Below, piece by piece: positions 20,666-28,333 of a stretch of DNA of 64,000 nucleotides. The translations under genes were made by a program, and so were the position numbers. Numbering within the stretch: the stretch's first letter is position 1; the number at the start of each line of letters is the position of its first letter. Location: the NCBI GenBank assembly GCA_035525495.1, contig DATLED010000076.1, forward strand, positions 6,891 to 70,890, written 5' to 3'. This stretch comes from DATLED01 sp035525495. Its GTDB lineage: Bacteria > Actinomycetota > Acidimicrobiia > Acidimicrobiales > CADCTF01. Below the pieces are notes generated by a model. The model worked only from the letters and a program-made list of their open reading frames with translations. It ran no database searches and was not told the DNA's origin.

Positions 20666-23070
20666 GACCCACTCCTTTTGTCAGCCGGATCCCGCCGTCC
20701 TCGGCGGGATTCCGCTGACAAAACGGTGGGGCTCCGCGACAGGTGGGGGCCGCGGGGGCCGATCGGCAGGAATGGACGGGGTGCGCCGGGGGCCTTCGCC
20801 CACTGCTCGACGTGCCAGCCCCGCTTGCGGGCGATGGCGGCGAGCTTCGGTTCGGGGTTCACGGCGACCGGGTGGCCGACGACCTCGAGCATCGGCAGAT
20901 CGGAGGCGGAGTCGGCGTACGCCACCGACTCCTCGAGTGACAGTCCCTCGGCGTCGGCGTACTTCATCATCGCCAGCGCGCGGGCCTCCCCCGTCGGGGG
21001 ACCCTCGATGAGCTCACCGGTGTAGGTCGTGCCGTCCGGGGATGTCGACAGGGTGGCGCAGACGATCTCGTCGAACAACGGTCGCAGCGGTTCGACGACG
21101 AAGCTCAGCGCACCGGTGATGAGGATCGTGCGGTGGCCGAGGGCGCGGTGCTCGCGGACTCTGCGCATGCCGCGAGGGAACGACTTGGTGATGACGAGTT
21201 GCGTGAACAGCTCCCACGCGTCGGCATTGACCCGGTCGATCGGGGCGCCATCGTAGCGCCGGTAGAAGTGGCGGAGGAAGTCGCCGCGGTCGCGGCGATC
21301 GAGCGCCAGCAGCGCCGGAGCCTCCCGGAGCATCCGAGCGGTGAAGCGCACGCGTTCGTCGACGTCGAGGTGGCGGGTCGCGAGCCACGAGTACGACTCG
21401 ACGACGTTCGACGCGATCAACGTGTTCTCGAGATCGAAGGCGGCGATGTGCCGGTCCGGCGAGAGGATGGCGCGTCGACCGCGCTCGTCGCGGGTCGGGC
21501 CGGTGCGGCGGCCGGGTGTCGTCCGGACGCGAGCGTGCTGGACGACGGACGGAAGGTGGATCGACTGGACGAAGTGGTCCCAGTCGATGACGGCGGGGTC
21601 GAACGAGAACAGGGCGCGGTCGGCGGCGTCGAGTGAGTCCGACAACGCGATGAGCCGGTCGACTCGGTAGATCGCCTCGGTCTCGGCATACGCCCCGTAG
21701 AGCTCGACGTACCCGCGGGCACGATCGATCTCTGCCCGCCGATCCTCGAGCGTCGCCGTGAAGCTCGCCTGCTTCCCCCGCACCGGCAGCGACGTCGCCA
21801 GCTTCTGCGCCGTGTCGATCACCTTGGTCGCGCGCTGCAGTTGTCGCGTCACCCGCCCTCGGCCGGGGAACGACCACTTGGGCACCACGATGGGCTGCCC
21901 TTCGGGGTCGTAGATCGGGTTGCGGGTGAAGTAGTCGTGGACGAGATCGACGAGGTGGCGGTAGCGGAGCGGCTTCCGCGAGCCCGAGGCCACCTGGTAG
22001 ACGCTCGGACCCTCGGCGGACGGGCCTGCCGCGGCGACGGCGATGATGCCGGCGACGACGAGGTCGACCGGGATCACGTCGATGACCCCCTCGGGGATGC
22101 CCGGGAACTCCTTCAACATGCCGCGGGCGTAGGAGATGATCACGGGCTCGGCCATGCGGAAGCCGCGGATCCAACCGGGAACGGGCTCGACGAGAGCGCT
22201 CTCGATGATCGAGGGGCGGACGATCGTGACCGGGACCTCGCCACGGTTCTGGAGGAGCGCGCGCTCACCGAGGGCCTTCGTGTACGCGTAGGCATCGGGC
22301 CACCCGAGGCTGCGAGCGCGGGCCCGTCCCGCCTCGACCATCTGGTCGCGGACCCACTCCTCGCGGAGCTTCTCGGTCTTCTCGGCCAGCAGCGGCGAGC
22401 CGGCGGCGCCGAGCTCGTGCCGTGCGTTGCCGTGGAACTCCTCGAGCCGCTTCGGTGAGCGCGACTCGGCGTCGGCGTCGGCGCGCAGACGGCGGGCCGC
22501 CTCGACCTCGTTCCGCCAGTCGACTGCGGTGGCGAAGGGCGTGTCCGGGAGCAGCGCCTCGGGGGCCTCCCCTCGGCGGGCGCCGGCGACGTAGGCGGTC
22601 GAGACGGCGATGAGGTGGGCGGGCGATCCCACTTCGGTCAGGGCCGAGGCGAAGCGGGATCCGCCGAGGAGGTTGACCTCGACCGCGGCATCGAGAGGGG
22701 AGTCGAAGGAGACCGACGCCGCCGAGTGGATGGCGACCTCGCAGACCGCGAGCGCGGCGCGTCCTTCCTCGTCGAGCCCGAGTCCGTCACTGCCGACGTC
22801 GCCGGCGATCGGGAGCACTCGACGGGCGACCATCTCGTCGAACGTCTCGGATCCTGCCTCGGCCAGCTCGGTGCGGAGACGGTCGAAGCAGTCGTTGCGG
22901 AAGATCTCGCGGCGGGCTCGTTCGACGACGCCCCGACGCCCCGGACGGATGAGGAGGACGAGCTCGCACCCGGGCACGCTCCGCAACAGCCGCTCGACGA
23001 GCGCGGTGCCGAGGAAGCCCGTCGCGCCGGTGACGGCGATGCGCTTCCCGGCCAGGGACTCCCGGATCAT
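20662..23070 (-). CDS. fatty acyl-CoA reductase (SDR)-HAD-IB fusion
   Basis: From the ATG at 23070 the protein has 802 residues (ATG 23088 also possible, but it lies inside the operator). Residues 8-400 form an extended SDR of the fatty acyl-CoA reductase type: TGATGFLG at 14-21, HSAASVSFD, VSTAYVAGA and the YAYTKALGE catalytic Tyr/Lys. A middle region at ~400-540 includes a C-terminal reductase-like helix bundle. From ~540 a HAD-IB domain reads AFDLENTLIASNVVESY (motif I with Glu as second acid), ITGALSFVV and YADSASDLPML. It should reduce acyl-CoA to aldehyde or alcohol; the HAD substrate is unknown. The last ~20 codons lie in a near-perfect hairpin. First gene of its operon, divergent from TetR. 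Confidence 0.85.
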   Translation of the reverse strand: MIRESLAGKRIAVTGATGFLGTALVERLLRSVPGCELVLLIRPGRRGVVERARREIFRNDCFDRLRTELAEAGSETFDEMVARRVLPIAGDVGSDGLGLDEEGRAALAVCEVAIHSAASVSFDSPLDAAVEVNLLGGSRFASALTEVGSPAHLIAVSTAYVAGARRGEAPEALLPDTPFATAVDWRNEVEAARRLRADADAESRSPKRLEEFHGNARHELGAAGSPLLAEKTEKLREEWVRDQMVEAGRARARSLGWPDAYAYTKALGERALLQNRGEVPVTIVRPSIIESALVEPVPGWIRGFRMAEPVIISYARGMLKEFPGIPEGVIDVIPVDLVVAGIIAVAAAGPSAEGPSVYQVASGSRKPLRYRHLVDLVHDYFTRNPIYDPEGQPIVVPKWSFPGRGRVTRQLQRATKVIDTAQKLATSLPVRGKQASFTATLEDRRAEIDRARGYVELYGAYAETEAIYRVDRLIALSDSLDAADRALFSFDPAVIDWDHFVQSIHLPSVVQHARVRTTPGRRTGPTRDERGRRAILSPDRHIAAFDLENTLIASNVVESYSWLATRHLDVDERVRFTARMLREAPALLALDRRDRGDFLRHFYRRYDGAPIDRVNADAWELFTQLVITKSFPRGMRRVREHRALGHRTILITGALSFVVEPLRPLFDEIVCATLSTSPDGTTYTGELIEGPPTGEARALAMMKYADAEGLSLEESVAYADSASDLPMLEVVGHPVAVNPEPKLAAIARKRGWHVEQWAKAPGAPRPFLPIGPRGPHLSRSPTVLSAESRRGRRDPADKRSGS
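20676..20723. repeat. 48-nt near-perfect inverted repeat at reductase 3' end
   Basis: Arms 20676-20697 (TTTTGTCAGC... CCCGCCG) and 20702-20723 pair over 22 nt with about two mismatches, loop TCCT. The repeat encodes the tail of the reductase-HAD protein, and on the minus strand it abuts the AAAGGAG ribosome site of the dehydrogenase. The A-tract of the stem overlaps that site, so folding could mask it. Confidence 0.8.
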
Positions 23071-23080
23071 CGACGCTCTG

Positions 23081-23096
23081 TTTACCATTCGGTAAG
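23081..23096. promoter_or_regulatory. TetR-type palindromic operator
   Basis: TTTACC-ATTC-GGTAAG forms an inverted repeat between the divergent reductase-HAD and TetR genes. The right arm ends at the TetR GTG start (23096), and the alternative reductase ATG (23088) is inside it. The TTTACC/GGTAAA half-site pattern is common among TetR regulators of lipid genes. Binding here would shut off both genes. Confidence 0.7.
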
Positions 23097-23707
23097 TGCC
23101 GACGCCGACCACACCCGAGCGGATCCTCGACGCGGCCCTCGCCTCGTTCGGCACCCGTGGCTACGAGGCGACGTCGCTCGATGCGCTGGCGGCGACGCTG
23201 GGACTGACGAAGCAGGCGATCCTCTACCACTTCGCGTCGAAGGAGGTCCTCCTCGAGGCCGTGATCGACCGCAGTGCGGTGGAGCTCTCGGCGACCCTCG
23301 AGGACGCGTTGGCCGACGCCGGGCAGGGCTGGTTGCGGATCGAGGCGATCGTCCGCAGCGTGTTCCGGTTGGCGGCGCGGCGACCGGAGCTCCTCGGCCT
23401 GGTGCGGGAGGTGAGCCGTCTGGGGCCGCCAGCGGCGACGCGGTTGACCGGTGCGCTCGACCCCCTGGTGGCACGGGCGACCGAGTTCCTCGAAGCGGAG
23501 ATGGCGGCGGGGACGATGCGCCGCCAAGAGCCGGGACTGCTCCTGCTGTCGGCGTACTCGGCGGTCATCGGGGTCGCCACGGAGGTCGAGGTACTCCGCG
23601 CGCTGGGTTATGAACCGACGCTGCGATCCCTGGTCCGTCGGCGGTCCGAGCTGTTGTCCTTCTTGCGGTCGGCTCTCGTGGCGCCCGACAGCAGCCAGAG
23701 CGCGTAG
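23096..23707 (+). CDS. TetR/AcrR-family regulator
   Basis: The protein has 203 residues. The N-terminal helix-turn-helix reads RILDAALASFGTRGYEATSLD, then AATLGLTKQAILYHFASKE, a typical TetR DNA-binding domain, followed by a helical ligand domain. The GTG start touches the palindrome at 23081-23096, so the transcript is likely leaderless and the gene autoregulated. It is divergent from the acyl reductase-HAD operon, its probable target; a fatty acyl-CoA ligand would fit. The last 100 nt overlap, tail to tail, the small membrane protein gene on the minus strand. Confidence 0.92.
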   Translation: MPTPTTPERILDAALASFGTRGYEATSLDALAATLGLTKQAILYHFASKEVLLEAVIDRSAVELSATLEDALADAGQGWLRIEAIVRSVFRLAARRPELLGLVREVSRLGPPAATRLTGALDPLVARATEFLEAEMAAGTMRRQEPGLLLLSAYSAVIGVATEVEVLRALGYEPTLRSLVRRRSELLSFLRSALVAPDSSQSA

Positions 23708-23955
23708 ACGGCGTAGGGCGCGCCGGCGATCACGAGGTACGACCACGGGCCGAAGGTGGTGACGAACGAGGCGACGGCGACGAGGACTCGACTCCGGCGT
23801 GCGGTTCCGGCGGCGACGGCCGCCGCCATCGCCAGCCCGATGGCCAGCCGAACCGGTGCTCGCTGGTCGAGGGCGATGAACCCGACGACCGCGATCGCCG
23901 CGAGGACGAACCCGATCTGCCGCTCGCGATCGTCGAGGCGGCGGACGTCGTTCAC
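23608..23955 (-). CDS. small membrane protein, unknown function
   Basis: The GTG start at 23955 overlaps the preceding stop as GTGA and gives 115 residues. Three or four hydrophobic segments are visible (IGFVLAAIAVVGFIAL, LAIGLAMAAAVAAGTA, SRVLVAVASFVTTFGPW, APYAVYALWLLSG), with a charged tail of Arg, Lys and Asp. I do not recognise a named family. The 3' end overlaps the TetR gene by 100 nt on the opposite strand, so both cannot be freely mutable there. It forms a two-gene unit with the 81-residue protein upstream. Confidence 0.7.
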   Translation of the reverse strand: MNDVRRLDDRERQIGFVLAAIAVVGFIALDQRAPVRLAIGLAMAAAVAAGTARRSRVLVAVASFVTTFGPWSYLVIAGAPYAVYALWLLSGATRADRKKDNSSDRRRTRDRSVGS

Positions 23956-24197
23956 TTGCGCATCCACGGACGGACGACGGCGATCGACTGGGCGGGGTCC
24001 TCGGGGTCCAGATCGACGGCGATCGGATCGTCGTCGTCGCCCGTGCTGTTCCCGACCTCGATGATCGCGGGCTCGGTCTTCGGGCCCTCGAGCGCCTCCT
24101 GGAGCCCGACCATCGCCGCGGCGAGCATGGCGCCGCCCATCGTCGTGCCCCGCGCCTTGCGCGGCCGCGGCGGGTCGGAGGACTCGGCCTGGGCCAT
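23952..24197 (-). CDS. conserved-looking 81-residue acidic protein
   Basis: The ATG at 24197 gives 81 residues; an ATG at 24215 adds six. A basic N-terminus (RPRKARGT) is followed by a short hydrophobic helix (MGGAMLAAAMVGLQEALEG) and an acidic tail with a run of four Asp. I recall similar short proteins in actinobacteria with no assigned function. It is the first gene of a two-gene unit, overlapping the next start by 4 nt. Its 5' end lies antisense to the uncertain start of the GNAT gene. Confidence 0.65.
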   Translation of the reverse strand: MAQAESSDPPRPRKARGTTMGGAMLAAAMVGLQEALEGPKTEPAIIEVGNSTGDDDDPIAVDLDPEDPAQSIAVVRPWMRK

Positions 24198-24873
24198 TTC
24201 GCGAGACTGGCACATCGCCCACCCCTACTGGCCCCTCTACGACGTCGTCGTTCGGACACCTCGCCTCGAGGCCCGGCTCCCCTCCGAGGACCAGCTCGTC
24301 GATCTCGCTCGGCTCGCCGGCGAGGGCGTCCATGATCCGTCGTGGATGCCGATGGGGGGATGGACGGACCAGCCCTCGCCGCAGCTCGAGCGGGGCGTGC
24401 TCCACTGGCACTGGGGCCAGCGGGCGAACTGGCGCCGCGAGGCGTGGAGCTTCGACACCGTCATCCTCGTCGACGGCGAGGTGGTCGGCACACAGGGGAT
24501 GGCCGCGCGCGACTTCGGCAAGCTCCGGAGCGTCGAAACGGGCTCCTGGCTCGGCCGGCGGTTCCAGGGCCAGGGGATCGGCAAGGAGATGCGGGCCGCC
24601 GTGCTCCACCTCGCGTTCGCGGGACTCGACGCCCTCGAGGCGACCAGCGTCTTCTGGCACGACAACGAGCCGTCGAAGCGGGTCTCCCGATCGCTCGGCT
24701 ACGAGCCCAACGGCGACCGGTGGACGTTGCGGCGCGGCGAGCGCGACCGCGAAGAGCTCGTCCGGTTGCGCCGCGACGTGTGGGAGACCCGAAGACGAGA
24801 CGACATCACCATCGAGGGCCTGGACGACGACTGCCTCGCCCTCTTCGGCGCGGTCGCTACGCCATCCGCGTGA
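24145..24873 (+). CDS. GNAT-family N-acetyltransferase
   Basis: The core protein from about YWPLYDVVVRTPRLEARL onward is a RimJ/RimL-type GNAT: WSFDTVILVDGEVVGTQGM, then the acetyl-CoA loop RRFQGQGIGKEMRAAVLHLAF, and WHDNEPSKRVSRSLGYEPNGD. It should acetylate an amine on a protein N-terminus or small molecule. The start is unclear: no ATG fits, and I use GTG 24145 (TTG 24157 is equal). Either places the first ~15 codons antisense to the neighbouring small gene. The 3' end overlaps the transglutaminase gene by 17 nt, tail to tail. Confidence 0.8.
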   Translation: MPRALRGRGGSEDSAWAISRDWHIAHPYWPLYDVVVRTPRLEARLPSEDQLVDLARLAGEGVHDPSWMPMGGWTDQPSPQLERGVLHWHWGQRANWRREAWSFDTVILVDGEVVGTQGMAARDFGKLRSVETGSWLGRRFQGQGIGKEMRAAVLHLAFAGLDALEATSVFWHDNEPSKRVSRSLGYEPNGDRWTLRRGERDREELVRLRRDVWETRRRDDITIEGLDDDCLALFGAVATPSA

Positions 24874-25714
24874 GCTCGACCCGCACCTCGAGGTCGCCGG
24901 CGGAACCGCCGCTGTAGATCCCCTTCAGCGGGGGGACGTCGCCGTAGTCGCGGCCGCGTCCGACGACGACGTGGCGCTCGCCGGCGGGGACGCCGTTCGT
25001 GGGGTCGAAGCGCACCCACTGGCCGGCCCACCACTCGACCCATGCGTGCGACTCACCCGACACCGCTTCGCCGATCGTGGCGTCGGGGTTCGGGTGCAGG
25101 TAGCCGGACACGTAGCGCGCCGGGATGCCCATCGAGCGGAGGAGGGCCAGCGTCAGGTGGACGAAGTCCTGGCAGACCCCGTGCCCCGCCTGCCACGCCC
25201 CGACCGCCGACGTCGACACGCGGGTGATCCCGCGTTCGTACACGAGGGTCGACCGGACCCAGTGCGACGCCGCCATCGCCGCCTCGTGCGGGGTCTCCGA
25301 GCCGGAGCGGATCTCCGCCGCCTGCGCCGCCAGCGCCGGCTCGAACTGCGGGACGTAGTCGGTGGCCGCGAGGAGCTCCTGGTACTCCTCGACGTTCGCG
25401 GGCGAGGCCAGGTCGTCCCACGAGATGCCTGGATCGGCTTCCGCGGCGTCGACCGCAGCGGTCGTCTCGACGAGGGATCGACCGGTGACGACGAGTCGGC
25501 GGTGGGGGACGTGGACGTCGAAGGCGTGCACGAGACAGCCCCAGTAGTCCCAGTAGCGGTACGGCCGCGCGGGCGGCGAGATCTCGACCGTGGCGTCGAT
25601 CGTCAGCTGTTCGGGGTCCGTCAGGGGTGTGATCCGAGCCTCGTTGTACGACGACACGACCTCGCCCTCGTACTGGTATCCCGTGGTGTGCGCGACCTGG
25701 AGACGCCAACTCAT
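24857..25714 (-). CDS. transglutaminase-like cysteine protease family protein
   Basis: The protein has 285 residues. The N-terminal domain begins MSWRLQVAHTTGYQYEG, a bacterial transglutaminase N-terminal beta domain, followed by the catalytic domain with triad Cys in GVCQDFVHL, His in SGESHAWVEW, and Asp in VRFDPTNGV. It has no signal peptide, so it acts in the cytoplasm. The ATG at 25714 is 1 nt after the stop of the alpha-E gene. Together with the alpha-E and circularly permuted ATP-grasp genes it makes the conserved trio known from many bacteria, thought to modify or ligate peptides. The substrate is unknown. Confidence 0.92.
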   Translation of the reverse strand: MSWRLQVAHTTGYQYEGEVVSSYNEARITPLTDPEQLTIDATVEISPPARPYRYWDYWGCLVHAFDVHVPHRRLVVTGRSLVETTAAVDAAEADPGISWDDLASPANVEEYQELLAATDYVPQFEPALAAQAAEIRSGSETPHEAAMAASHWVRSTLVYERGITRVSTSAVGAWQAGHGVCQDFVHLTLALLRSMGIPARYVSGYLHPNPDATIGEAVSGESHAWVEWWAGQWVRFDPTNGVPAGERHVVVGRGRDYGDVPPLKGIYSGGSAGDLEVRVELTRMA

Positions 25715-25715
25715 G

Positions 25716-26642
25716 TCACGCCGTCCAACCGACGGGGGCCGCCTGGCGGAAGTAGCGGCCGGCAATTGCCGTCGAGGCCTCTCCACACGCCTGCTCGAGG
25801 GCCTCGAGGTGCGCCGGGAGGTCTCGCAGCAGCTCGCCCACCCGCATGTACTCGAGGTCGGTCCGGACGCGACCGAGCACGCGGCGGGCCTCGTCGTCCA
25901 CGCCCGCCCGACCCATCGTCGGGGCGAGCTCCACGAGGCAGCGCTCGGCCAGCGCCAGCGCGAAGTAGACCGAGCGCGGGAACAACCGGTCGAGCAGCAG
26001 GAACTCGGCGACCAACGAGGCGTCGACGGCCCGCCGGTACGTCCTCAGGTACGCCTCGTGGGCCGAGCACGACCGCAGCAGCGTCACCCACCCCGGTGAG
26101 CCCGCGCCTTCGCCGAAGCGCGCCGACAGCAAGCGACACGTCATGTCCACCCGTTCGAGCGACCGCCCGAGGACGAAGAAGCGCCATCCGTCATCGCGCG
26201 AGAGCGTGGCGTCGGCGAGCCCTGCCATCACCGCCGCCCGTTCCTTCACGTACCGGAAGAAGTTGTGCGGGCCGAGGGCGGATGCCGCCGCCACCTGGTT
26301 GGGGAGATCGTTGTAGGTGGCGTTGAGCGTCTCCCACATCTCCGACGAGATCGCCTCGCGCGCGCCGCGTGCGTTCTCCCGGGCCGCACTCAGCGAGCCG
26401 ACGATCGAGCTCGGGTTCGTCATGTCGAAGGCGACCAGCTCGCTCACGCGACGGGCGTCGAGCTCACCATCCGGACGGGGCACACCCATGATCTGCAGGA
26501 GGCCCTCGCACGCCGCCATCTCGTCGACCCACGGGTCCTCGAGGAGGAGGTGGAAGTGGACGTCGAGGATGCGTGCCGTGTCCTCGGCCCGCTCGTTGTA
26601 GCGGCCGATCCAAAACAGCGACTCGGCGATGCGACTCAGCAC
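25716..26642 (-). CDS. alpha-E domain protein
   Basis: The protein has 308 residues, nearly all helical. MLSRIAESLFWIGRYNERAEDTAR at the N-terminus and LLLDRLFPRSVYFAL further on mark the alpha-E (DUF403) family. It has no known catalytic residues and is always found with circularly permuted ATP-grasp and transglutaminase partners. The GTG start at 26642 overlaps the ATP-grasp stop by 7 nt. The role is unknown; it may be a scaffold or carrier for the ligase next door. Confidence 0.9.
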   Translation of the reverse strand: MLSRIAESLFWIGRYNERAEDTARILDVHFHLLLEDPWVDEMAACEGLLQIMGVPRPDGELDARRVSELVAFDMTNPSSIVGSLSAARENARGAREAISSEMWETLNATYNDLPNQVAAASALGPHNFFRYVKERAAVMAGLADATLSRDDGWRFFVLGRSLERVDMTCRLLSARFGEGAGSPGWVTLLRSCSAHEAYLRTYRRAVDASLVAEFLLLDRLFPRSVYFALALAERCLVELAPTMGRAGVDDEARRVLGRVRTDLEYMRVGELLRDLPAHLEALEQACGEASTAIAGRYFRQAAPVGWTA

Positions 26643-28333
26643 CCTTGTTCGTCCACGCTCGACGGCGCCGCCCTCCGGGCCGGTGCCTCGCCGCTCGCCG
26701 CCGAGCGCGGGCCCGTTTGTTGTTGCTGCTGCATCTGCTGCGAGGTGTCCGACCCGGGCCCCGGCTCGGGTTGGCGGGTGGCCATCGCCGCGCCCGGCGG
26801 CAGCAGGTGGGCACTGTCGCTGTCGACCGAGCTGCCGCGGGGCGGCGTGGCCCGCCCCGCACCGGCGAGCACCCAGGTGTCCTTCGACCCGCCGCCCTGG
26901 CTCGAGTTCACGACCAGGCTGCCCTCGGGCAACGCCACGCGCGTGAGACCGCCCGGGGCCACCCAGATCTTCTCGCCGTCGTTGATGGCGAACGGGCGGA
27001 GATCGATGTGGCGGGGCCGCAGCCGATCACCGATCTGGGTCGGAGACGTGGACAGGCTCACGACGCGCTGTGCGATCCACTGCCGCGGCCGCTGCTTGAT
27101 GGTCGCCGCCAGCTCCGCCAGCGTCTCGTCGGAGGCCTGCGGCCCGATCACCAGGCCGTAGCCGCCCGAGCCGTCGACCGGCTTGAGCACCAGCTCGTCG
27201 AGGCGTTCGAGGGCCCAGTCGAGGACGCCGTCGTCGGCGAGCCGGTGGGTCTCGATGTTCGGGAGGATGGCCTCCTCGTCGAGGTAGTACTCGATGATCG
27301 CGGGCACGAAGGTGGCGATGAGCTTGTCGTCGGCGACGCCGTTGCCGACGGCGTTGGCGATCGTGACCGTCCCGGCGCGAGCGGCGTTCAGCAAACCCGG
27401 GCATCCGACGATCGAGTCGGGGCGGAAGTGCAGCGGGTCGAGGAAGTCGTCGTCGATGCGGCGGTAGATGACGTCGACGCGCTGCTCGCCGTCGGTCGTC
27501 CGCATCGACACGACGTTGTCGCGGCTCACGAGGTCGCGTCCCTCGACGAGCTCGACCCCCATCTGACGCGCCAGGAACGAGTGCTCGAAGTAGGCGGCGT
27601 TGTAGACGCCTGGCGTGAGGAGGACGACGGTCGGGTCGTTGACGCCGGCGGGCGCCGATGCGCGAAGCGCTTCCAACAGGCGCGCCGGGTAGCCAGAGAC
27701 CGGCCGCACGCGATGGGTGGCGAACAGTTCGGGGAACACGCGGGCCATCGTCCGGCGGTTCTCGACGACGTAGGAGATCCCGGACGGCGTACGCAAGTTG
27801 TCCTCGAGCACGCAGAACCGCCCGGACTCGTCGCGCACGAGGTCGATCCCCGAGACGTGCACGCGCACGTTGTTGGGCGGGGTGATCCCGTGGGCCTCGC
27901 GGTGGAAGTGGCTCGAGGTCGCGACGACGCTCTTCGGGACGACGCCGTCCTGCAGGATCTTCCCGGGGCCGTAGACATCGGCGAGGAATGCCTCGAGGGC
28001 CTTGACCCGTTGGATGACGCCGCTCTCGATCGTCGCCCACTCGGCGGCCGACAGGATGCGCGGGACGAGGTCGAGGGGGAACGGCCGCTCCTCGCCGGAG
28101 AGGGAGAACGTGATGCCCTGATCGCGGAAGGCCCGATCGCGGACGGCGGCGCGCTCGTCGAGGTCGCGGCTCGACAGCGGTTGGAGCGCGTCGTGCAGGG
28201 CCCGATACGGCGCCCGCGGAACGCCGGGTCGTTCGAACATCTCGTCCCACGCCGCCGAGGTGTCGTAGTCGTCGTAGAGATCGGCCACTTCCCCGGATGA
28301 TTGCAGGCCCGTGTTTCCGCTCGGTTTCGTCAC
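26636..28333 (-). CDS. circularly permuted type 2 ATP-grasp protein
   Basis: The GTG at 28333 gives 565 residues and overlaps the preceding stop as GTGA. The family signature is strong: WDEMFERPGVPRAPY, then SHFHREAHG, GIDLVRDESGRFCVLEDNLRTPSGISYV, RRIDDDFLDPLHFRPDS, LVLKPVDGSGGYGLVIG and SSQGGGSKDTWVL. It should use ATP to form an amide-type bond on an unknown substrate in the cytoplasm. The last ~60 residues are an unusual disordered tail, PGPGSDTSQQMQQQQQTG, not part of the fold. It is co-transcribed with alpha-E and transglutaminase genes and with the FAD oxidase upstream, a less usual partner. Confidence 0.92.
   Translation of the reverse strand: MTKPSGNTGLQSSGEVADLYDDYDTSAAWDEMFERPGVPRAPYRALHDALQPLSSRDLDERAAVRDRAFRDQGITFSLSGEERPFPLDLVPRILSAAEWATIESGVIQRVKALEAFLADVYGPGKILQDGVVPKSVVATSSHFHREAHGITPPNNVRVHVSGIDLVRDESGRFCVLEDNLRTPSGISYVVENRRTMARVFPELFATHRVRPVSGYPARLLEALRASAPAGVNDPTVVLLTPGVYNAAYFEHSFLARQMGVELVEGRDLVSRDNVVSMRTTDGEQRVDVIYRRIDDDFLDPLHFRPDSIVGCPGLLNAARAGTVTIANAVGNGVADDKLIATFVPAIIEYYLDEEAILPNIETHRLADDGVLDWALERLDELVLKPVDGSGGYGLVIGPQASDETLAELAATIKQRPRQWIAQRVVSLSTSPTQIGDRLRPRHIDLRPFAINDGEKIWVAPGGLTRVALPEGSLVVNSSQGGGSKDTWVLAGAGRATPPRGSSVDSDSAHLLPPGAAMATRQPEPGPGSDTSQQMQQQQQTGPRSAASGEAPARRAAPSSVDEQGC

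Noticed and set aside
17939..21025. A 1028-codon open frame on the plus strand
   Set aside because: Antisense to the LarA-like, dehydrogenase and reductase genes, all of which have clear family motifs on the other strand.
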